64,000 nt of DNA, taken from Oceanobacillus rekensis (GTDB taxonomy: Bacteria; Bacillota; Bacilli; Bacillales; Amphibacillaceae). How positions within the stretch are numbered: position 1 is the stretch's first letter; each line of letters opens with the position of its first letter. Where the stretch lies: assembly GCF_002153375.1 (NCBI RefSeq), contig NZ_MTBQ01000006.1:1-64000 (forward strand), written 5' to 3'. Positions 1-8,328 of the stretch are shown here, piece after piece. The translations under genes and the position numbers were made by a program. The notes under the pieces were generated by a model. That model made no database searches and had not been told where the DNA came from. It saw only the letters and a list, made by a program, of their open reading frames with translations.

Positions 1-163
1 GATAAGTGCTGAAAGCATCTAAGCATGAAGCCCCCCTCAAGATGAGACTTCCCATCACTTCGAGTGAGTAAGATCCCTCAGAGACGATGAGGTTGATAGG
101 TCCGAGGTGGAAGCGTGGTGACACGTGCAGCTGACGGATACTAATAGATCGAGGACTTAACTA
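1..163 (+). rRNA. 23S rRNA, 3' end (partial)
   Basis: The first ~163 bases match the conserved 3' end of Bacillus 23S rRNA, including the stretch with GTGACACGTGCAGCTGACGG and the terminal GAGGACTTAAC. The gene starts before the window. The exact 3' end is estimated from the Bacillus ending and may be off by a few bases. Confidence 0.95.
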
Positions 164-282
164 AACTTCTTTATTGATGTGTTGATTTACTCTTATTTAG
201 TTTTGAAGGTATAAACTAAAAAATACCTTGCATTTTCATATGGAAATGTATATAATAAAACTTGTCCTTATTTTTAAGGAAG

Positions 283-400
283 GTCTGGTAGCAATAGCGA
301 AGAGGTCACACCTGTTCCCATCTCGAACACAGAAGTTAAGCTCTTCAGCGTCGATGGTAGTTGGGGCTTTGCCCCTGCAAGAGTAGAACGCCGCCAGGCT
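283..400 (+). rRNA. 5S rRNA
   Basis: The sequence has the standard 5S core (AGCGAAGAGGTCACACCTG, CCCATCTCGAACACAGAAG, AAGTTAAGCTCTTCAGCG). The 5' end GTCTGG pairs with CCAGGC at the 3' end, which sets the boundaries. It follows 23S by ~120 bases, the normal operon order. Confidence 0.95.
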
Positions 401-494
401 ACTTTTTTAATATAAATTTCTATTAAATACATATATTTATGAATATTATATTTGATTTTATGGCATTATAAGTTATAAAGTTAATTTACATTAT

Positions 495-569
495 TCCACA
501 GTAGCTCAGTGGTAGAGCAATCGGCTGTTAACCGATCGGTCGTAGGTTCGAATCCTACCTGTGGAGCCA
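495..569 (+). tRNA. tRNA-Asn (GTT)
   Basis: A complete cloverleaf: acceptor TCCACAG pairs with CTGTGGA, the anticodon loop reads CTGTTAA (anticodon GTT), the T-arm contains GGTTCGAATCC and CCA is encoded. It lies directly downstream of 5S and is probably part of the rrn transcript. Confidence 0.96.
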
Positions 570-592
570 TTTTTGTTTTCAGGAATAAATAC

Positions 593-665
<73 letters not shown>

Positions 666-671
666 CTTTGT

Positions 672-707
672 GAAACGCTTGTCTCGTAAGGGGATGAGCG
701 TTTCTTT
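672..707 (+). terminator. Terminator of the rrn-tRNA operon
   Basis: GAAACGCT and AGCGTTTC form an 8-bp stem around a 17-base loop, followed by a short T-rich tail. It sits just after tRNA-Thr and ends the rRNA/tRNA transcript. Confidence 0.8.
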
Positions 708-959
708 GTGTATGTAATTTTATGGAAGTTTTATTTTGGTTCCGATTATTGCCCAATCCAAATTACTGAAATACTAGATGAAGAGTCAAAAATAGGGTTA
801 CTAAATTGGAGAAATAGGTACTTTCTGAAGGGTTCGATGGCTTTAGATGTGAATGACGATGACCTTAATGTTGAAGAAGTTGGGTTTATTAACTGCATGA
901 ATGAATTAAATCGATTAAAAAAATGGGGTGCATTTCTAAATGAAGTGCCCCCAAAATAG
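708..959 (+). CDS. Possible hypothetical protein or gene remnant
   Basis: An open frame of 83 codons starting at GTG inside the tail of the rrn terminator. It has no ribosome binding site, and the terminator hairpin covers the upstream region, so translation from this start is doubtful. The peptide is acidic with a Trp/Tyr-rich N-terminus and matches no family I recognise. It may be the 3' part of a decayed gene. Confidence 0.25.
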   Translation: MYVILWKFYFGSDYCPIQITEILDEESKIGLLNWRNRYFLKGSMALDVNDDDLNVEEVGFINCMNELNRLKKWGAFLNEVPPK

Positions 960-981
960 AACAAGATGGTTTAGCCTTTTA

Positions 982-1254
982 TCACCTATAATATCCTGGA
1001 TAATAAGGATGGTAATAAACATATGGAGGATATTGTGGATAAGGAGGGTAAGGTGGGTAATATGCTCCCTGTTGCGGATATAAAAGTGCACCAGCCAACA
1101 ATCCTCCTGCAATTCCTCCAACAAATGGTACTAATGGGAATCGGTAATCCTCATGAAGATATCCTTGTTCATGGTTGCCTTCCATAGGGTATCCTGTATA
1201 TGGATATAACTTATTGGAATATCCTTGCAATTGATTATTCTGATCTGTAGTCAT
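982..1254 (-). CDS. Small Tyr/Pro-rich protein with one hydrophobic segment
   Basis: This 90-residue protein has a polar N-terminus, a hydrophobic segment at about residues 40-60 (FVGGIAGGLLAGALLY) and a C-terminal third built of YPPYPPYPQYPPY-type repeats. A GTGAGGG ribosome binding site lies 8 bases before the ATG. Such Tyr/Pro-rich tails occur in small spore-coat or envelope-associated proteins of bacilli. That role is only inferred, and I cannot name a family. It is transcribed on its own. Confidence 0.7.
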   Translation of the reverse strand: MTTDQNNQLQGYSNKLYPYTGYPMEGNHEQGYLHEDYRFPLVPFVGGIAGGLLAGALLYPQQGAYYPPYPPYPQYPPYVYYHPYYPGYYR

Positions 1255-1626
1255 AAACCAACCCTCACTTCAAAAGTTACTTCCTTTATTAACCTATGCA
1301 GTTGCCTACTAATGTTATTGGGCTAGTGTCATATGAAGGGAGAAATATAAAATTAAATTTCTTATTTGTTGCATAACTATTTCAGTAAATAATCTTTAAT
1401 CTATATATTTTCTGAGGTTGGGAGCTATTTTGTATCTAGAAGATTTACCCTATCTTCAAATAATCATTCATTCTGTATAAGTATTGAAATGCATGTACAC
1501 CAACGCTTATTCAAATACAATCGAAAATAACATTTCTATAGAAATAATAAAGAAGGATTCATTAATTCGATTCACCTCGGAAGCTTTTAGCGTAAAAATA
1601 ACCACTGGTACTAATATGTGCTTAAT
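1255..1626. other. Intergenic region, no gene seen
   Basis: This AT-rich stretch separates the Tyr/Pro-rich gene from the fabI terminator. I see no open frame with a ribosome binding site, no RNA gene and no repeat. It should hold the promoter of the small minus-strand gene. Confidence 0.5.
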
Positions 1627-1664
1627 AAAAAAACCGCTTCGCTATAAATAAGCAAAACGGTTTT
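1627..1664 (-). terminator. fabI terminator
   Basis: On the minus strand AAAACCG pairs with CGGTTTT, extended inside by TTGCT/AGCGAA pairing, and is followed by a run of seven T. It lies 12 bases past the fabI stop codon. Confidence 0.85.
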
Positions 1665-1675
1665 CAAATTTGCAA

Positions 1676-2452
1676 TTAGCCACCAATAATATGATAGCCT
1701 GAATCAACATGTAAAACTTCTCCTGTAACGCCTCGGGAAAGTTCACTTATAAAGAATAATGTTGCATCACCAACCTGATCCTGATCAACATTACGTCGAA
1801 GTGGTGCTTTTTCAGTAATTATATTTGCTTTATCGTTAAAGCCAGATACACCTTTGGCAGATAATGTACGGATAGGGCCTGCAGATATTGCGTTGACGCG
1901 GATGTCATATTTACCTACGTCCTCGGCTAAGTATCTTACACTTGCTTCAAGAGAGGCCTTGGCAACCCCCATCACATTATAGTTTGGAATAACACGTTCA
2001 GAACCCAAATAGGTTTGTGTAACAATGCTACCGCCATCAGTCATCACTTCTTTAGCTGCTTTTGTAACAGCAACAAGTGAGTATGCGCTAATTTCCTGCG
2101 CTATTAAGAAACCTTCTCGTGATGTGTCTGCATATTCACCCTTAAGTTCTTCGCGATTGGCAAAGGCAACAGAATGAACGAGACCGTGAATCGTTCCTAT
2201 TTTCTCCTTTATTTCACCAAAAGCTTGCCCGATACTTTCATCACTTGCAACATCGCAGGATACAATTAGTTTTGCATCTATTTCATGTTTCTCTAATAAT
2301 TTCACTAACTTCTGATATGATCTTTCCTGTCTATTTGTAAAAATTAAGTTTGCCCCTGCGTTGTGTAACGACTTTGTGATTCCCCATGCAATACTTCTTT
2401 CATTTGCTACACCCATTATTACTACATTTTTTCCTTGCAATAGACCAGACAT
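1676..2452 (-). CDS. fabI: Enoyl-[acyl-carrier-protein] reductase (NADH)
   Basis: FabI catalyses the last reduction of each fatty-acid elongation cycle in the cytoplasm. The 258-residue product begins with the family's MSGLLQGKNVVIMGVANERS nucleotide-binding start and has the SDR-type Tyr...Lys pair (YNVMGVAKASLEASVRYLA) and the conserved VNAISAGPIRTLSA segment. The start at 2452 is preceded by GGAGG seven bases upstream. A longer frame to 2467 has no ribosome binding site. The gene is monocistronic with its own terminator. Length and motifs are typical. Confidence 0.96.
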   Translation of the reverse strand: MSGLLQGKNVVIMGVANERSIAWGITKSLHNAGANLIFTNRQERSYQKLVKLLEKHEIDAKLIVSCDVASDESIGQAFGEIKEKIGTIHGLVHSVAFANREELKGEYADTSREGFLIAQEISAYSLVAVTKAAKEVMTDGGSIVTQTYLGSERVIPNYNVMGVAKASLEASVRYLAEDVGKYDIRVNAISAGPIRTLSAKGVSGFNDKANIITEKAPLRRNVDQDQVGDATLFFISELSRGVTGEVLHVDSGYHIIGG

Positions 2453-2483
2453 AATAAACCTCCACAATTTAATTCTTTAGTTT

Positions 2484-2513
2484 ATTATAACCTATTAGAA
2501 CCAGGCAATGAAA
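2484..2513 (-). promoter_or_regulatory. Candidate fabI promoter
   Basis: On the minus strand TTTCAT and TATAAT are separated by 18 bases, with the ATG ~30 bases downstream. The spacer contains CCTGGTTCTAATAGG, which loosely resembles the FapR fatty-acid regulon operator. That resemblance is from memory and weak. Confidence 0.45.
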
Positions 2514-2654
2514 CGATAACTTCTAAATTAGTATTTTGGCAACAATTTGCCCTGGGGATACAATCCGGTTTTTTCAAAATATTAGAATAAACCTGTCTTT
2601 GTATGATGTTTTTATGGTTTTTTAAAATAAATTAATAAAAATATCATTTTCCTC

Positions 2655-2683
2655 TTTACAAAGTTAACGATACTCGATATAAT
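2655..2683 (+). promoter_or_regulatory. Promoter of the tRNA operon
   Basis: TTTACA (2655-2660) and a perfect TATAAT (2678-2683) are spaced by 17 bases, about 65 bases before tRNA-Glu. This fits a strong vegetative sigma factor promoter. Confidence 0.7.
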
Positions 2684-2748
2684 AAAATTCGTCAGTCTGC
2701 GACAGATTGTTACAACTGATGATAATAAATGTATATATGTCATATATT

Positions 2749-2823
2749 GGCCCGTTGGTCAAGCGGTTAAGACACCGCCCTTTCACGGCGGTATCACGGG
2801 TTCGAATCCCGTACGGGTCACCA
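2749..2823 (+). tRNA. tRNA-Glu (TTC)
   Basis: Acceptor GGCCCGT pairs with ACGGGTC, the anticodon loop CTTTCAC gives TTC, the T-arm is standard and CCA is encoded. It is the first gene of a six-tRNA operon. Confidence 0.96.
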
Positions 2824-2827
2824 ATAT

Positions 2828-2903
2828 GGAGGATTAGCTCAGCTGGGAGAGCACCTGCCTTACAAGCAGGGGGTCGCAGGTTCGAGCCCTGCATCCTCCA
2901 CCA
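2828..2903 (+). tRNA. tRNA-Val (TAC)
   Basis: Acceptor GGAGGAT pairs with ATCCTCC, the anticodon loop CTTACAA gives TAC, and CCA is encoded. It lies four bases after tRNA-Glu. Confidence 0.96.
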
Positions 2904-2909
2904 TTTTTA

Positions 2910-2985
<76 letters not shown>

Positions 2986-3027
2986 TCCTTTTTGTATAAT
3001 TTAACTATTATAGTTAACAATATTTAC

Positions 3028-3112
3028 GGAGGGGTAGCGAAGTGGCTAAACGCGGCGGACTGTAAATCCGCTCCCTCAGGGTTCGGCAGTTCGAATCTGC
3101 CCCCCTCCACCA
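3028..3112 (+). tRNA. tRNA-Tyr (GTA)
   Basis: An 85-base class II tRNA with a long variable arm (CTCCCTCAGGGTTCGGC region). The anticodon loop CTGTAAA gives GTA. Acceptor GGAGGGG pairs with CCCCTCC, and CCA is encoded. Confidence 0.96.
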
Positions 3113-3124
3113 TGTTTGTATTGT

Positions 3125-3199
3125 TGGGCTATAGCCAAGCGGTAAGGCATCGGGTTTTGATCCCGTGTATCCTAGGTTCGAATCCTAGTAGCCCAGCCA
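3125..3199 (+). tRNA. tRNA-Gln (TTG)
   Basis: Acceptor TGGGCTA pairs with TAGCCCA, the anticodon loop TTTTGAT gives TTG, and CCA is encoded. Confidence 0.95.
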
Positions 3200-3251
3200 T
3201 TTTATTTATGAAGGATCTTTGAGAATTCTTGTTAAATAAAAGTATATTTAT

Positions 3252-3324
3252 GAGCCATTAGCTCAGTTGGTAGAGCATTTGACTTTTAATCAAAGGGTCG
3301 AAGGTTCGAATCCTTCATGGCTCA
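3252..3324 (+). tRNA. tRNA-Lys (TTT)
   Basis: Acceptor GAGCCAT pairs with ATGGCTC, the anticodon loop CTTTTAA gives TTT, and the T-arm is standard. The 3' end reads ATCA, so CCA is not encoded. It is the last gene of the tRNA operon. Confidence 0.94.
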
Positions 3325-3351
3325 TCAGTTTAAATCTGTATAAGTAACAGC

Positions 3352-3400
3352 AATAAACAAGGTCGTTATGGTAGCATACATACAACCTTGTTTATTTGTA
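3352..3400 (+). terminator. Terminator of the tRNA operon
   Basis: AATAAACAAGGT pairs perfectly over 12 bases with ACCTTGTTTATT. The hairpin starts 27 bases after tRNA-Lys and is the only strong one before the mevalonate operon. Confidence 0.75.
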
Positions 3401-3566
3401 TTTGATGAATGAATTTATCTCAAAAGGAAACATCGGTCTTTTGACGAGCTAACACAAAGTAGCTTCTAATGAAAAATATAAGGAATTCGTGTTATAATTT
3501 ATTTAGTTTACAATCGTTGCGTATGAAAGAATATTATATAATTTCTATATTAAAGGATGATCCAGG

Positions 3567-4856
3567 ATGAAATCTTCCAGAATTCCCGGTTTTTATAATA
3601 TGACTGTTGAACAACGGCGGGACCTACTGAGAATGGCGCTAGAATTTTCTTCAGAAGAAATGAATGATCTATATATAAATGAGCCTTTACCTATTGAAAC
3701 AGCGGATAAAATGATCGAGAATGTTATAGGTACATTCCAGCTTCCATTAGGTTTAGGATTGAATTTCCTTATAAACGGGAAAGACTATGTTATACCAATG
3801 GCGATTGAAGAAGCGTCAGTTATTGCTTCTGCCAGCCATATAGCTAAAATTGTTAGAGATGCTGGGGGATTTCAAACCGAAGCAACGGAAAGAATAATGA
3901 TTGGACAAATCCAAGTGGTAGGCTGTCCGGATTATAAAAAAGCAAAGCAGGATTTATTAGACCAAAAAGAATCATTGATAAAAGCTGCAAATGCCGCTTA
4001 TCCGAGCATTGTAAGCCGTGGAGGCGGGACAGAGGATTTAGATGTTCGTATTCTTAATGAAGAAAGTGACTCGAAATATGGGCAGATGCTTGTCCTCCAT
4101 ATATATGTTGATACACGTGATGCAATGGGTGCGAATATCATTAATACAATGGTTGAATCGATTGCACCAATTGTCGAAGAGTTAACAAAGGGTAACGTTT
4201 ATTTAAGAATTTTGTCAAACTTTGCTGATAAATGCTTGGCTAGGGCGAGATGTGTGATTCCTCCTGAAATGCTTGCTACTGGAGATTATTCGGGAGGGGA
4301 AGTGCGCGATGGAGTAATCCATGCATATGAATTTGCGGCATCGGATCCATATCGTGCAGTTACACATAATAAAGGAATTATGAATGGGATTGATCCTGTT
4401 GTCATTGCAACAGGGAATGATTGGCGTGCGGTGGAGGCTGGTGCACATGCATATGCTTCCCGACATGGCAGTTATGGTTCCATGACCAAATGGTATAAAG
4501 ACGAAACAGGAAATCTTATTGGGGAAATTGAATTACCAATGTCGGTGGGAACTGTTGGTGGAGCAACAAGGGTCCATCCATTGGCAAAGCTTTCCCTTTC
4601 TATGATGGATATAAAATCTGCCAAGGAACTTGCACAAGTAATTGTAGCAGTTGGATTGGCACAAAATCTCGGAGCTTTGAAGGCATTGGCGACAGATGGT
4701 ATTCAAAAAGGGCATATGGCTCTACATTCTCGCTCTGTTGCAATTGCAGCAGGAGCTTCAGGGGAGATGATTGATATCATTGCAGAAAAACTAATCGAGC
4801 AAAAACAAATCCGTGTCGGAAAAGCTAAAGAATTGGTGGAGCAGTATAAAAAATGA
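3567..4856 (+). CDS. mvaA: Hydroxymethylglutaryl-CoA reductase, class II
   Basis: This enzyme reduces HMG-CoA to mevalonate, the committed step of the mevalonate route to isopentenyl diphosphate. The 429-residue protein has the class II signatures: ENVIG at residues 51-55 carrying the catalytic Glu, DAMGAN for nucleotide binding, the NKGIMNGID segment with the catalytic Lys, and the C-terminal MALHSRSVA segment with the catalytic His. An AAAGGATG-type ribosome binding site precedes the ATG. It heads a four-gene operon that lacks HMG-CoA synthase, which must lie elsewhere. Length is normal for bacterial enzymes. Confidence 0.95.
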   Translation: MKSSRIPGFYNMTVEQRRDLLRMALEFSSEEMNDLYINEPLPIETADKMIENVIGTFQLPLGLGLNFLINGKDYVIPMAIEEASVIASASHIAKIVRDAGGFQTEATERIMIGQIQVVGCPDYKKAKQDLLDQKESLIKAANAAYPSIVSRGGGTEDLDVRILNEESDSKYGQMLVLHIYVDTRDAMGANIINTMVESIAPIVEELTKGNVYLRILSNFADKCLARARCVIPPEMLATGDYSGGEVRDGVIHAYEFAASDPYRAVTHNKGIMNGIDPVVIATGNDWRAVEAGAHAYASRHGSYGSMTKWYKDETGNLIGEIELPMSVGTVGGATRVHPLAKLSLSMMDIKSAKELAQVIVAVGLAQNLGALKALATDGIQKGHMALHSRSVAIAAGASGEMIDIIAEKLIEQKQIRVGKAKELVEQYKK

Positions 4857-5815
4857 GTGCAGAAAAAGTAACAACTTCAGAAAAAACAGCTATAGGTATA
4901 GCTCATAGTAAGCTAATTTTAATCGGAGAGCATGCAGTTGTACACGGGCAACCAGCGATTGCGATCCCCTTTCCATTAATTGGCGTTGAAACAGTTATTG
5001 AATATGTACCGGGTGCCATTAAAATGGACAGTACCTTTTATCATGGACCACTGCATTTGGCTCCTGAATCGTTACATGGAATTGTTCGTTGCATCAATAA
5101 GACACTTGATTACCTGGATATTCCTTGTGAAGACTTATTGATACGGATTAATTCCTCGATACCGCCTGGAAAAGGTTTGGGTTCCAGTGCGTCTGTCGCT
5201 ATTTCTATCATCAGATCCTTGTTTGATTTTGCGGATAGAGTGTGTACCGAGTCCGAATTACTCATGCTTGCAAATGTCGCAGAAACGTATGCACATGGAG
5301 CACCAAGTGGGATTGATACATTGACGATAACTTCAAAAACACCGGTTTGGTATGAAAAGGAGCATCCGATTGATTATATTGATCTCGGTGAGGATTTTCA
5401 TTTTATTGTTGCAGATTCGGGTAGAGTTGGGGACACAAGGACCTCGGTCGAATCGGTAGCACGTTTATTAAAGTCGGCACCAAAGCGAATACAAAGGAAA
5501 ATTGATCGGATTGGTGAATTAACACATCATGCGAAGGATGCTTTGGAAAAGGCTAGTAAACAATTCTTAGGACAACTTCTGAATGAAGCACAGAAAGAAT
5601 TGGAAGCTTTGGGGGTAAGTGATGCAGGCTTAAACAGGCTAATTTATTTTGCTCGTAAAGAAGGTGCCCTTGGAGCGAAATTGACTGGTGGTGGTAATGG
5701 TGGTTGTGTTATCGCTCTTGCCCAAAATGAAGTACATTCCAAACAACTTGCGGAAAAGTTAAGGAAATATGGGGCGACATCCGTATGGCCATTCGTTTTA
5801 AAAAAGCAAAATTAA
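4853..5815 (+). CDS. mvk: Mevalonate kinase
   Basis: A GHMP-family kinase that phosphorylates mevalonate to 5-phosphomevalonate with ATP. The 320-residue protein shows the N-terminal GEHAVVHGQPAIAIP motif (about residue 25), the phosphate-binding loop PPGKGLGSSASVA (about 105-117) and the C-terminal LTGGGNGGCVI motif. Its ATG overlaps the mvaA stop by four bases, indicating translational coupling. Normal length; the best alternative, another GHMP kinase, is unlikely given the operon context. Confidence 0.95.
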   Translation: MSAEKVTTSEKTAIGIAHSKLILIGEHAVVHGQPAIAIPFPLIGVETVIEYVPGAIKMDSTFYHGPLHLAPESLHGIVRCINKTLDYLDIPCEDLLIRINSSIPPGKGLGSSASVAISIIRSLFDFADRVCTESELLMLANVAETYAHGAPSGIDTLTITSKTPVWYEKEHPIDYIDLGEDFHFIVADSGRVGDTRTSVESVARLLKSAPKRIQRKIDRIGELTHHAKDALEKASKQFLGQLLNEAQKELEALGVSDAGLNRLIYFARKEGALGAKLTGGGNGGCVIALAQNEVHSKQLAEKLRKYGATSVWPFVLKKQN

Positions 5816-5833
5816 AGAAATGGGAGATAGATG

Positions 5834-6811
5834 ATGAAAGCTACAGCCAAAGCGCATACGAATATTGCTTTAATAAAATATTGGGGAAAGCGTAATGAAG
5901 CGCTGATTCTACCTACGAACAACAGTCTTTCCTTAACATTGGATGGTTTTTTTACAACAACAACTGTAGACTTTCAGGAAAACTTGACCCAAGACCAATT
6001 TATGCTTGATAACAAGCCAGTGAAAGGTGATTCACACCAACGCGTAACCAAATTTCTTGATTTAATTCGCGGGTTGGCAGGGAAAGAAAACCTATACGCA
6101 ACTGTTCATTCTAAAAATGATGTTCCTACTGCAGCAGGCTTTGCTTCATCTGCTTCCGGCTTTGCGGCGCTGGCTGCAGCAGGAACAAAAGCGATTGGCT
6201 TGGAATTGGATAACCCGGAATTATCACGGCTCACTCGTCAAGGGTCTGGCTCAGCAAGCCGTTCTATTTACGGTGGATTTGCAGAGTGGGAAATGGGAAA
6301 TAAAGAAGACGGTTCAGATTCATTTGCTGTTCCAATCGCACCTGCTGGACATTGGGATGTTCGAGTAGCTGCTGTTGTTCTTTCGTCAACAATGAAAAAG
6401 GTGTCGAGTCGTGAGGGAATGAAAAGAACAGTGGAAACATCTGCTTTTTATTCGGGGTGGATTGACAGCATACCTAAGGATTTAGTTGAAATAAAGGATG
6501 CTATCAAGACAAAGGACTTTGAAAAGACAGGCAGTATTGCGGAAGCCAACTGTTTAAAGATGCATGCAACAACATTGGCTGCAAATCCGCCCTTTACATA
6601 TTGGCATGATGCAACAATGCGTGTGATGCAAACCGTTCAGCATATGAGAGAGAAAGGAATACCTGCATATTTTACAATTGATGCAGGGCCAAATGTTAAA
6701 GTTCTCTACTTACCCGAGGATGAAGAAACGGTGCAACAAACACTTCGGAATATTCCCGGTGTAACCGATGTGATTTTAAGTAAACCAGGTCAGGGAATAA
6801 GCTACCTATAG
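5834..6811 (+). CDS. mvaD: Diphosphomevalonate decarboxylase
   Basis: Converts mevalonate diphosphate to isopentenyl diphosphate, the last step of the pathway. The ~325-residue protein begins with the diagnostic AHTNIALIKYWGKR segment and contains the AGFASSASGFAALA phosphate loop and RQGSGSASRSIYGGF. Two adjacent ATG codons at 5831 and 5834 follow GGGAG. I chose the second for better spacing, but the first is equally possible. It lies 18 bases behind mevalonate kinase, in the same operon. Confidence 0.95.
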   Translation: MKATAKAHTNIALIKYWGKRNEALILPTNNSLSLTLDGFFTTTTVDFQENLTQDQFMLDNKPVKGDSHQRVTKFLDLIRGLAGKENLYATVHSKNDVPTAAGFASSASGFAALAAAGTKAIGLELDNPELSRLTRQGSGSASRSIYGGFAEWEMGNKEDGSDSFAVPIAPAGHWDVRVAAVVLSSTMKKVSSREGMKRTVETSAFYSGWIDSIPKDLVEIKDAIKTKDFEKTGSIAEANCLKMHATTLAANPPFTYWHDATMRVMQTVQHMREKGIPAYFTIDAGPNVKVLYLPEDEETVQQTLRNIPGVTDVILSKPGQGISYL

Positions 6812-6823
6812 GGGTTGAATAAT

Positions 6824-7909
6824 TTGCTAAGTAAATCAATGACCATAAAAGTTCCAGGTAAATTAATGATCGCCGGGGAGTTTGCTGTTCTTGAACCCCA
6901 TCATCATTTAGCGGTTATGGCCGTAAACAGGTTCGTATATGCAACGATTGAGAGAACGACTGCAAACGGGCTTACTTTGCATGACTTAAATTTGCAGGAT
7001 CTGGAGTGGGGATACGCGAATAATGAAATAACAATTCTTACAGATGATGATAGGGTTCGCTTTGTTCGTGATGCTATGACCATTAGTTATACCTACTTGA
7101 GAGAACAGAATATAACGATAAATCCATTCCATCTATCCATTCGTAGTGAGCTTGATGATGAAACAGGGATAAAGTATGGATTAGGATCGAGTGCTGCGGT
7201 TGTCACTTCGGTTGTGAAAGCTATTTTAAAAGAGTTTCTTATTGAAGAACCAATGCCTGAACTTGTGTTTAAACTTGCAGCAATTTCCCATGTAAAAACA
7301 CAAGGAAATGGATCTGGTGCAGATGTGGCAGCATCATCCTATGGTGGGTTATTGCAATATACCTCTTTCCAGGCGGATTGGCTCAAGGGTGCTTATTACC
7401 ATCGTAATTCCGTAACCGAATTAGTTGAACAGGATTGGGTTTATTATTCGTCAAGAACAATTATAATGCCAAGAAATGTTCACTTTTGTGTGGGGTGGAC
7501 TGGTAAACCGGCATCAACTGCGAAACTTGTTGACGAAATATTACAGTTAAAAATTGATAAACCGGCAGCATTTGAATCTTTCCTAAAAAAAAGTGATGAA
7601 GCAGTAGCAGATTTTTTAACTGGTGTGAATGAGGGAAATATTGACCTTCTTCTAAAAGGCGTAAAAGAGAATAGGGAAGCATTGGCTACAGTTGGAAGGC
7701 ATGCGAACATATCGATTGAAACACCGCTGTTAAGTAAACTATGTGACTTGGCTGAATCACTTGGTGGTGCTGGAAAGCCTTCAGGTGCTGGTGGAGGCGA
7801 TTGTGGTATTGCGTTTATGCCAACCAAGGAAAAAGCAGATGAATTGATGGAGGCTTGGGAAAAGGCTGGAATCAAAGCTCTGAACCTCAGGCCATCGAAT
7901 GCGGAATAG
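6824..7909 (+). CDS. mvaK2: Phosphomevalonate kinase
   Basis: Phosphorylates 5-phosphomevalonate to the diphosphate, supplying the decarboxylase. The GHMP fold is visible in VPGKLMIAGEFAVL, KYGLGSSAAVVTS, GNGSGADVAASSYGG and the C-terminal KPSGAGGGDCGIA motif. I chose TTG at 6824 because AGGGG lies nine bases upstream. TTG at 6815 overlaps that site, and ATG at 6839 is another option. The gene ends the mevalonate operon and is followed by a strong terminator. Confidence 0.94.
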   Translation: MLSKSMTIKVPGKLMIAGEFAVLEPHHHLAVMAVNRFVYATIERTTANGLTLHDLNLQDLEWGYANNEITILTDDDRVRFVRDAMTISYTYLREQNITINPFHLSIRSELDDETGIKYGLGSSAAVVTSVVKAILKEFLIEEPMPELVFKLAAISHVKTQGNGSGADVAASSYGGLLQYTSFQADWLKGAYYHRNSVTELVEQDWVYYSSRTIIMPRNVHFCVGWTGKPASTAKLVDEILQLKIDKPAAFESFLKKSDEAVADFLTGVNEGNIDLLLKGVKENREALATVGRHANISIETPLLSKLCDLAESLGGAGKPSGAGGGDCGIAFMPTKEKADELMEAWEKAGIKALNLRPSNAE

Positions 7910-7936
7910 AAAACACTTTTTACTAAATGAAGCAAT

Positions 7937-7992
7937 AAAAAAAGACATTATTTTCAAGTTTTCATAAGAAAATGGATGTCTTTTTTTTTTTT
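7937..7992 (+). terminator. Terminator of the mevalonate operon
   Basis: AAAAAGACAT and ATGTCTTTTT, extended inward by TTTTC/GAAAA, form a long hairpin followed by a run of 12 T. The symmetric A/T runs suggest it also serves the converging spo0E-like gene. Confidence 0.9.
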
Positions 7993-7993
7993 A

Positions 7994-8146
7994 TTATGAC
8001 ACATATTTTTGGTACTCATTTATAAGATGATCCAGCTTAACACTTGAGGAAATGACTGCTTCAGATGTTAGGTCATGTGTGTAGGAAAGTTGAATCATCT
8101 CTTCACGGCACTCTTCAATTTTTTCGATTAAATTAATTTTAGTCAC
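7994..8146 (-). CDS. Spo0E-like aspartyl-phosphate phosphatase
   Basis: A 50-residue protein starting at GTG with GGAGGAAAG just upstream. It consists of two short helices and carries the family signature SxxLDxLI as SVKLDHLINEYQ (about residues 36-47). Spo0E-type proteins dephosphorylate phosphorylated Spo0A and so delay entry into sporulation. Its presence indicates an endospore former. The gene converges on the mevalonate operon and shares the hairpin between them. The family assignment rests on the motif and length, and its exact target is inferred. Confidence 0.85.
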   Translation of the reverse strand: MTKINLIEKIEECREEMIQLSYTHDLTSEAVISSSVKLDHLINEYQKYVS

Positions 8147-8267
8147 AAAACTTTCCTCCAATCTAGTATACTATAATAGAAAAGTACCCAATTTTGTTTA
8201 ACTTTAAACATATATATATGAATATTTTGTGACAGGTAAAATAAATGCGTTAAGTACAAAATAAGAT

Positions 8268-8294
8268 TGAAACCTTTTGTAGTACATATTCGTA
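8268..8294 (+). promoter_or_regulatory. SigW-type autoregulatory promoter
   Basis: TGAAAC (8268-8273) and CGTA (8291-8294) are spaced by 17 bases. This is the ECF SigW promoter signature known from B. subtilis, placed ~35 bases before sigW, so the operon is probably self-activated. Confidence 0.85.
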
Positions 8295-8328
8295 TAACAA
8301 GTACCGCATAGTAAGCGGAGGTAACCAT

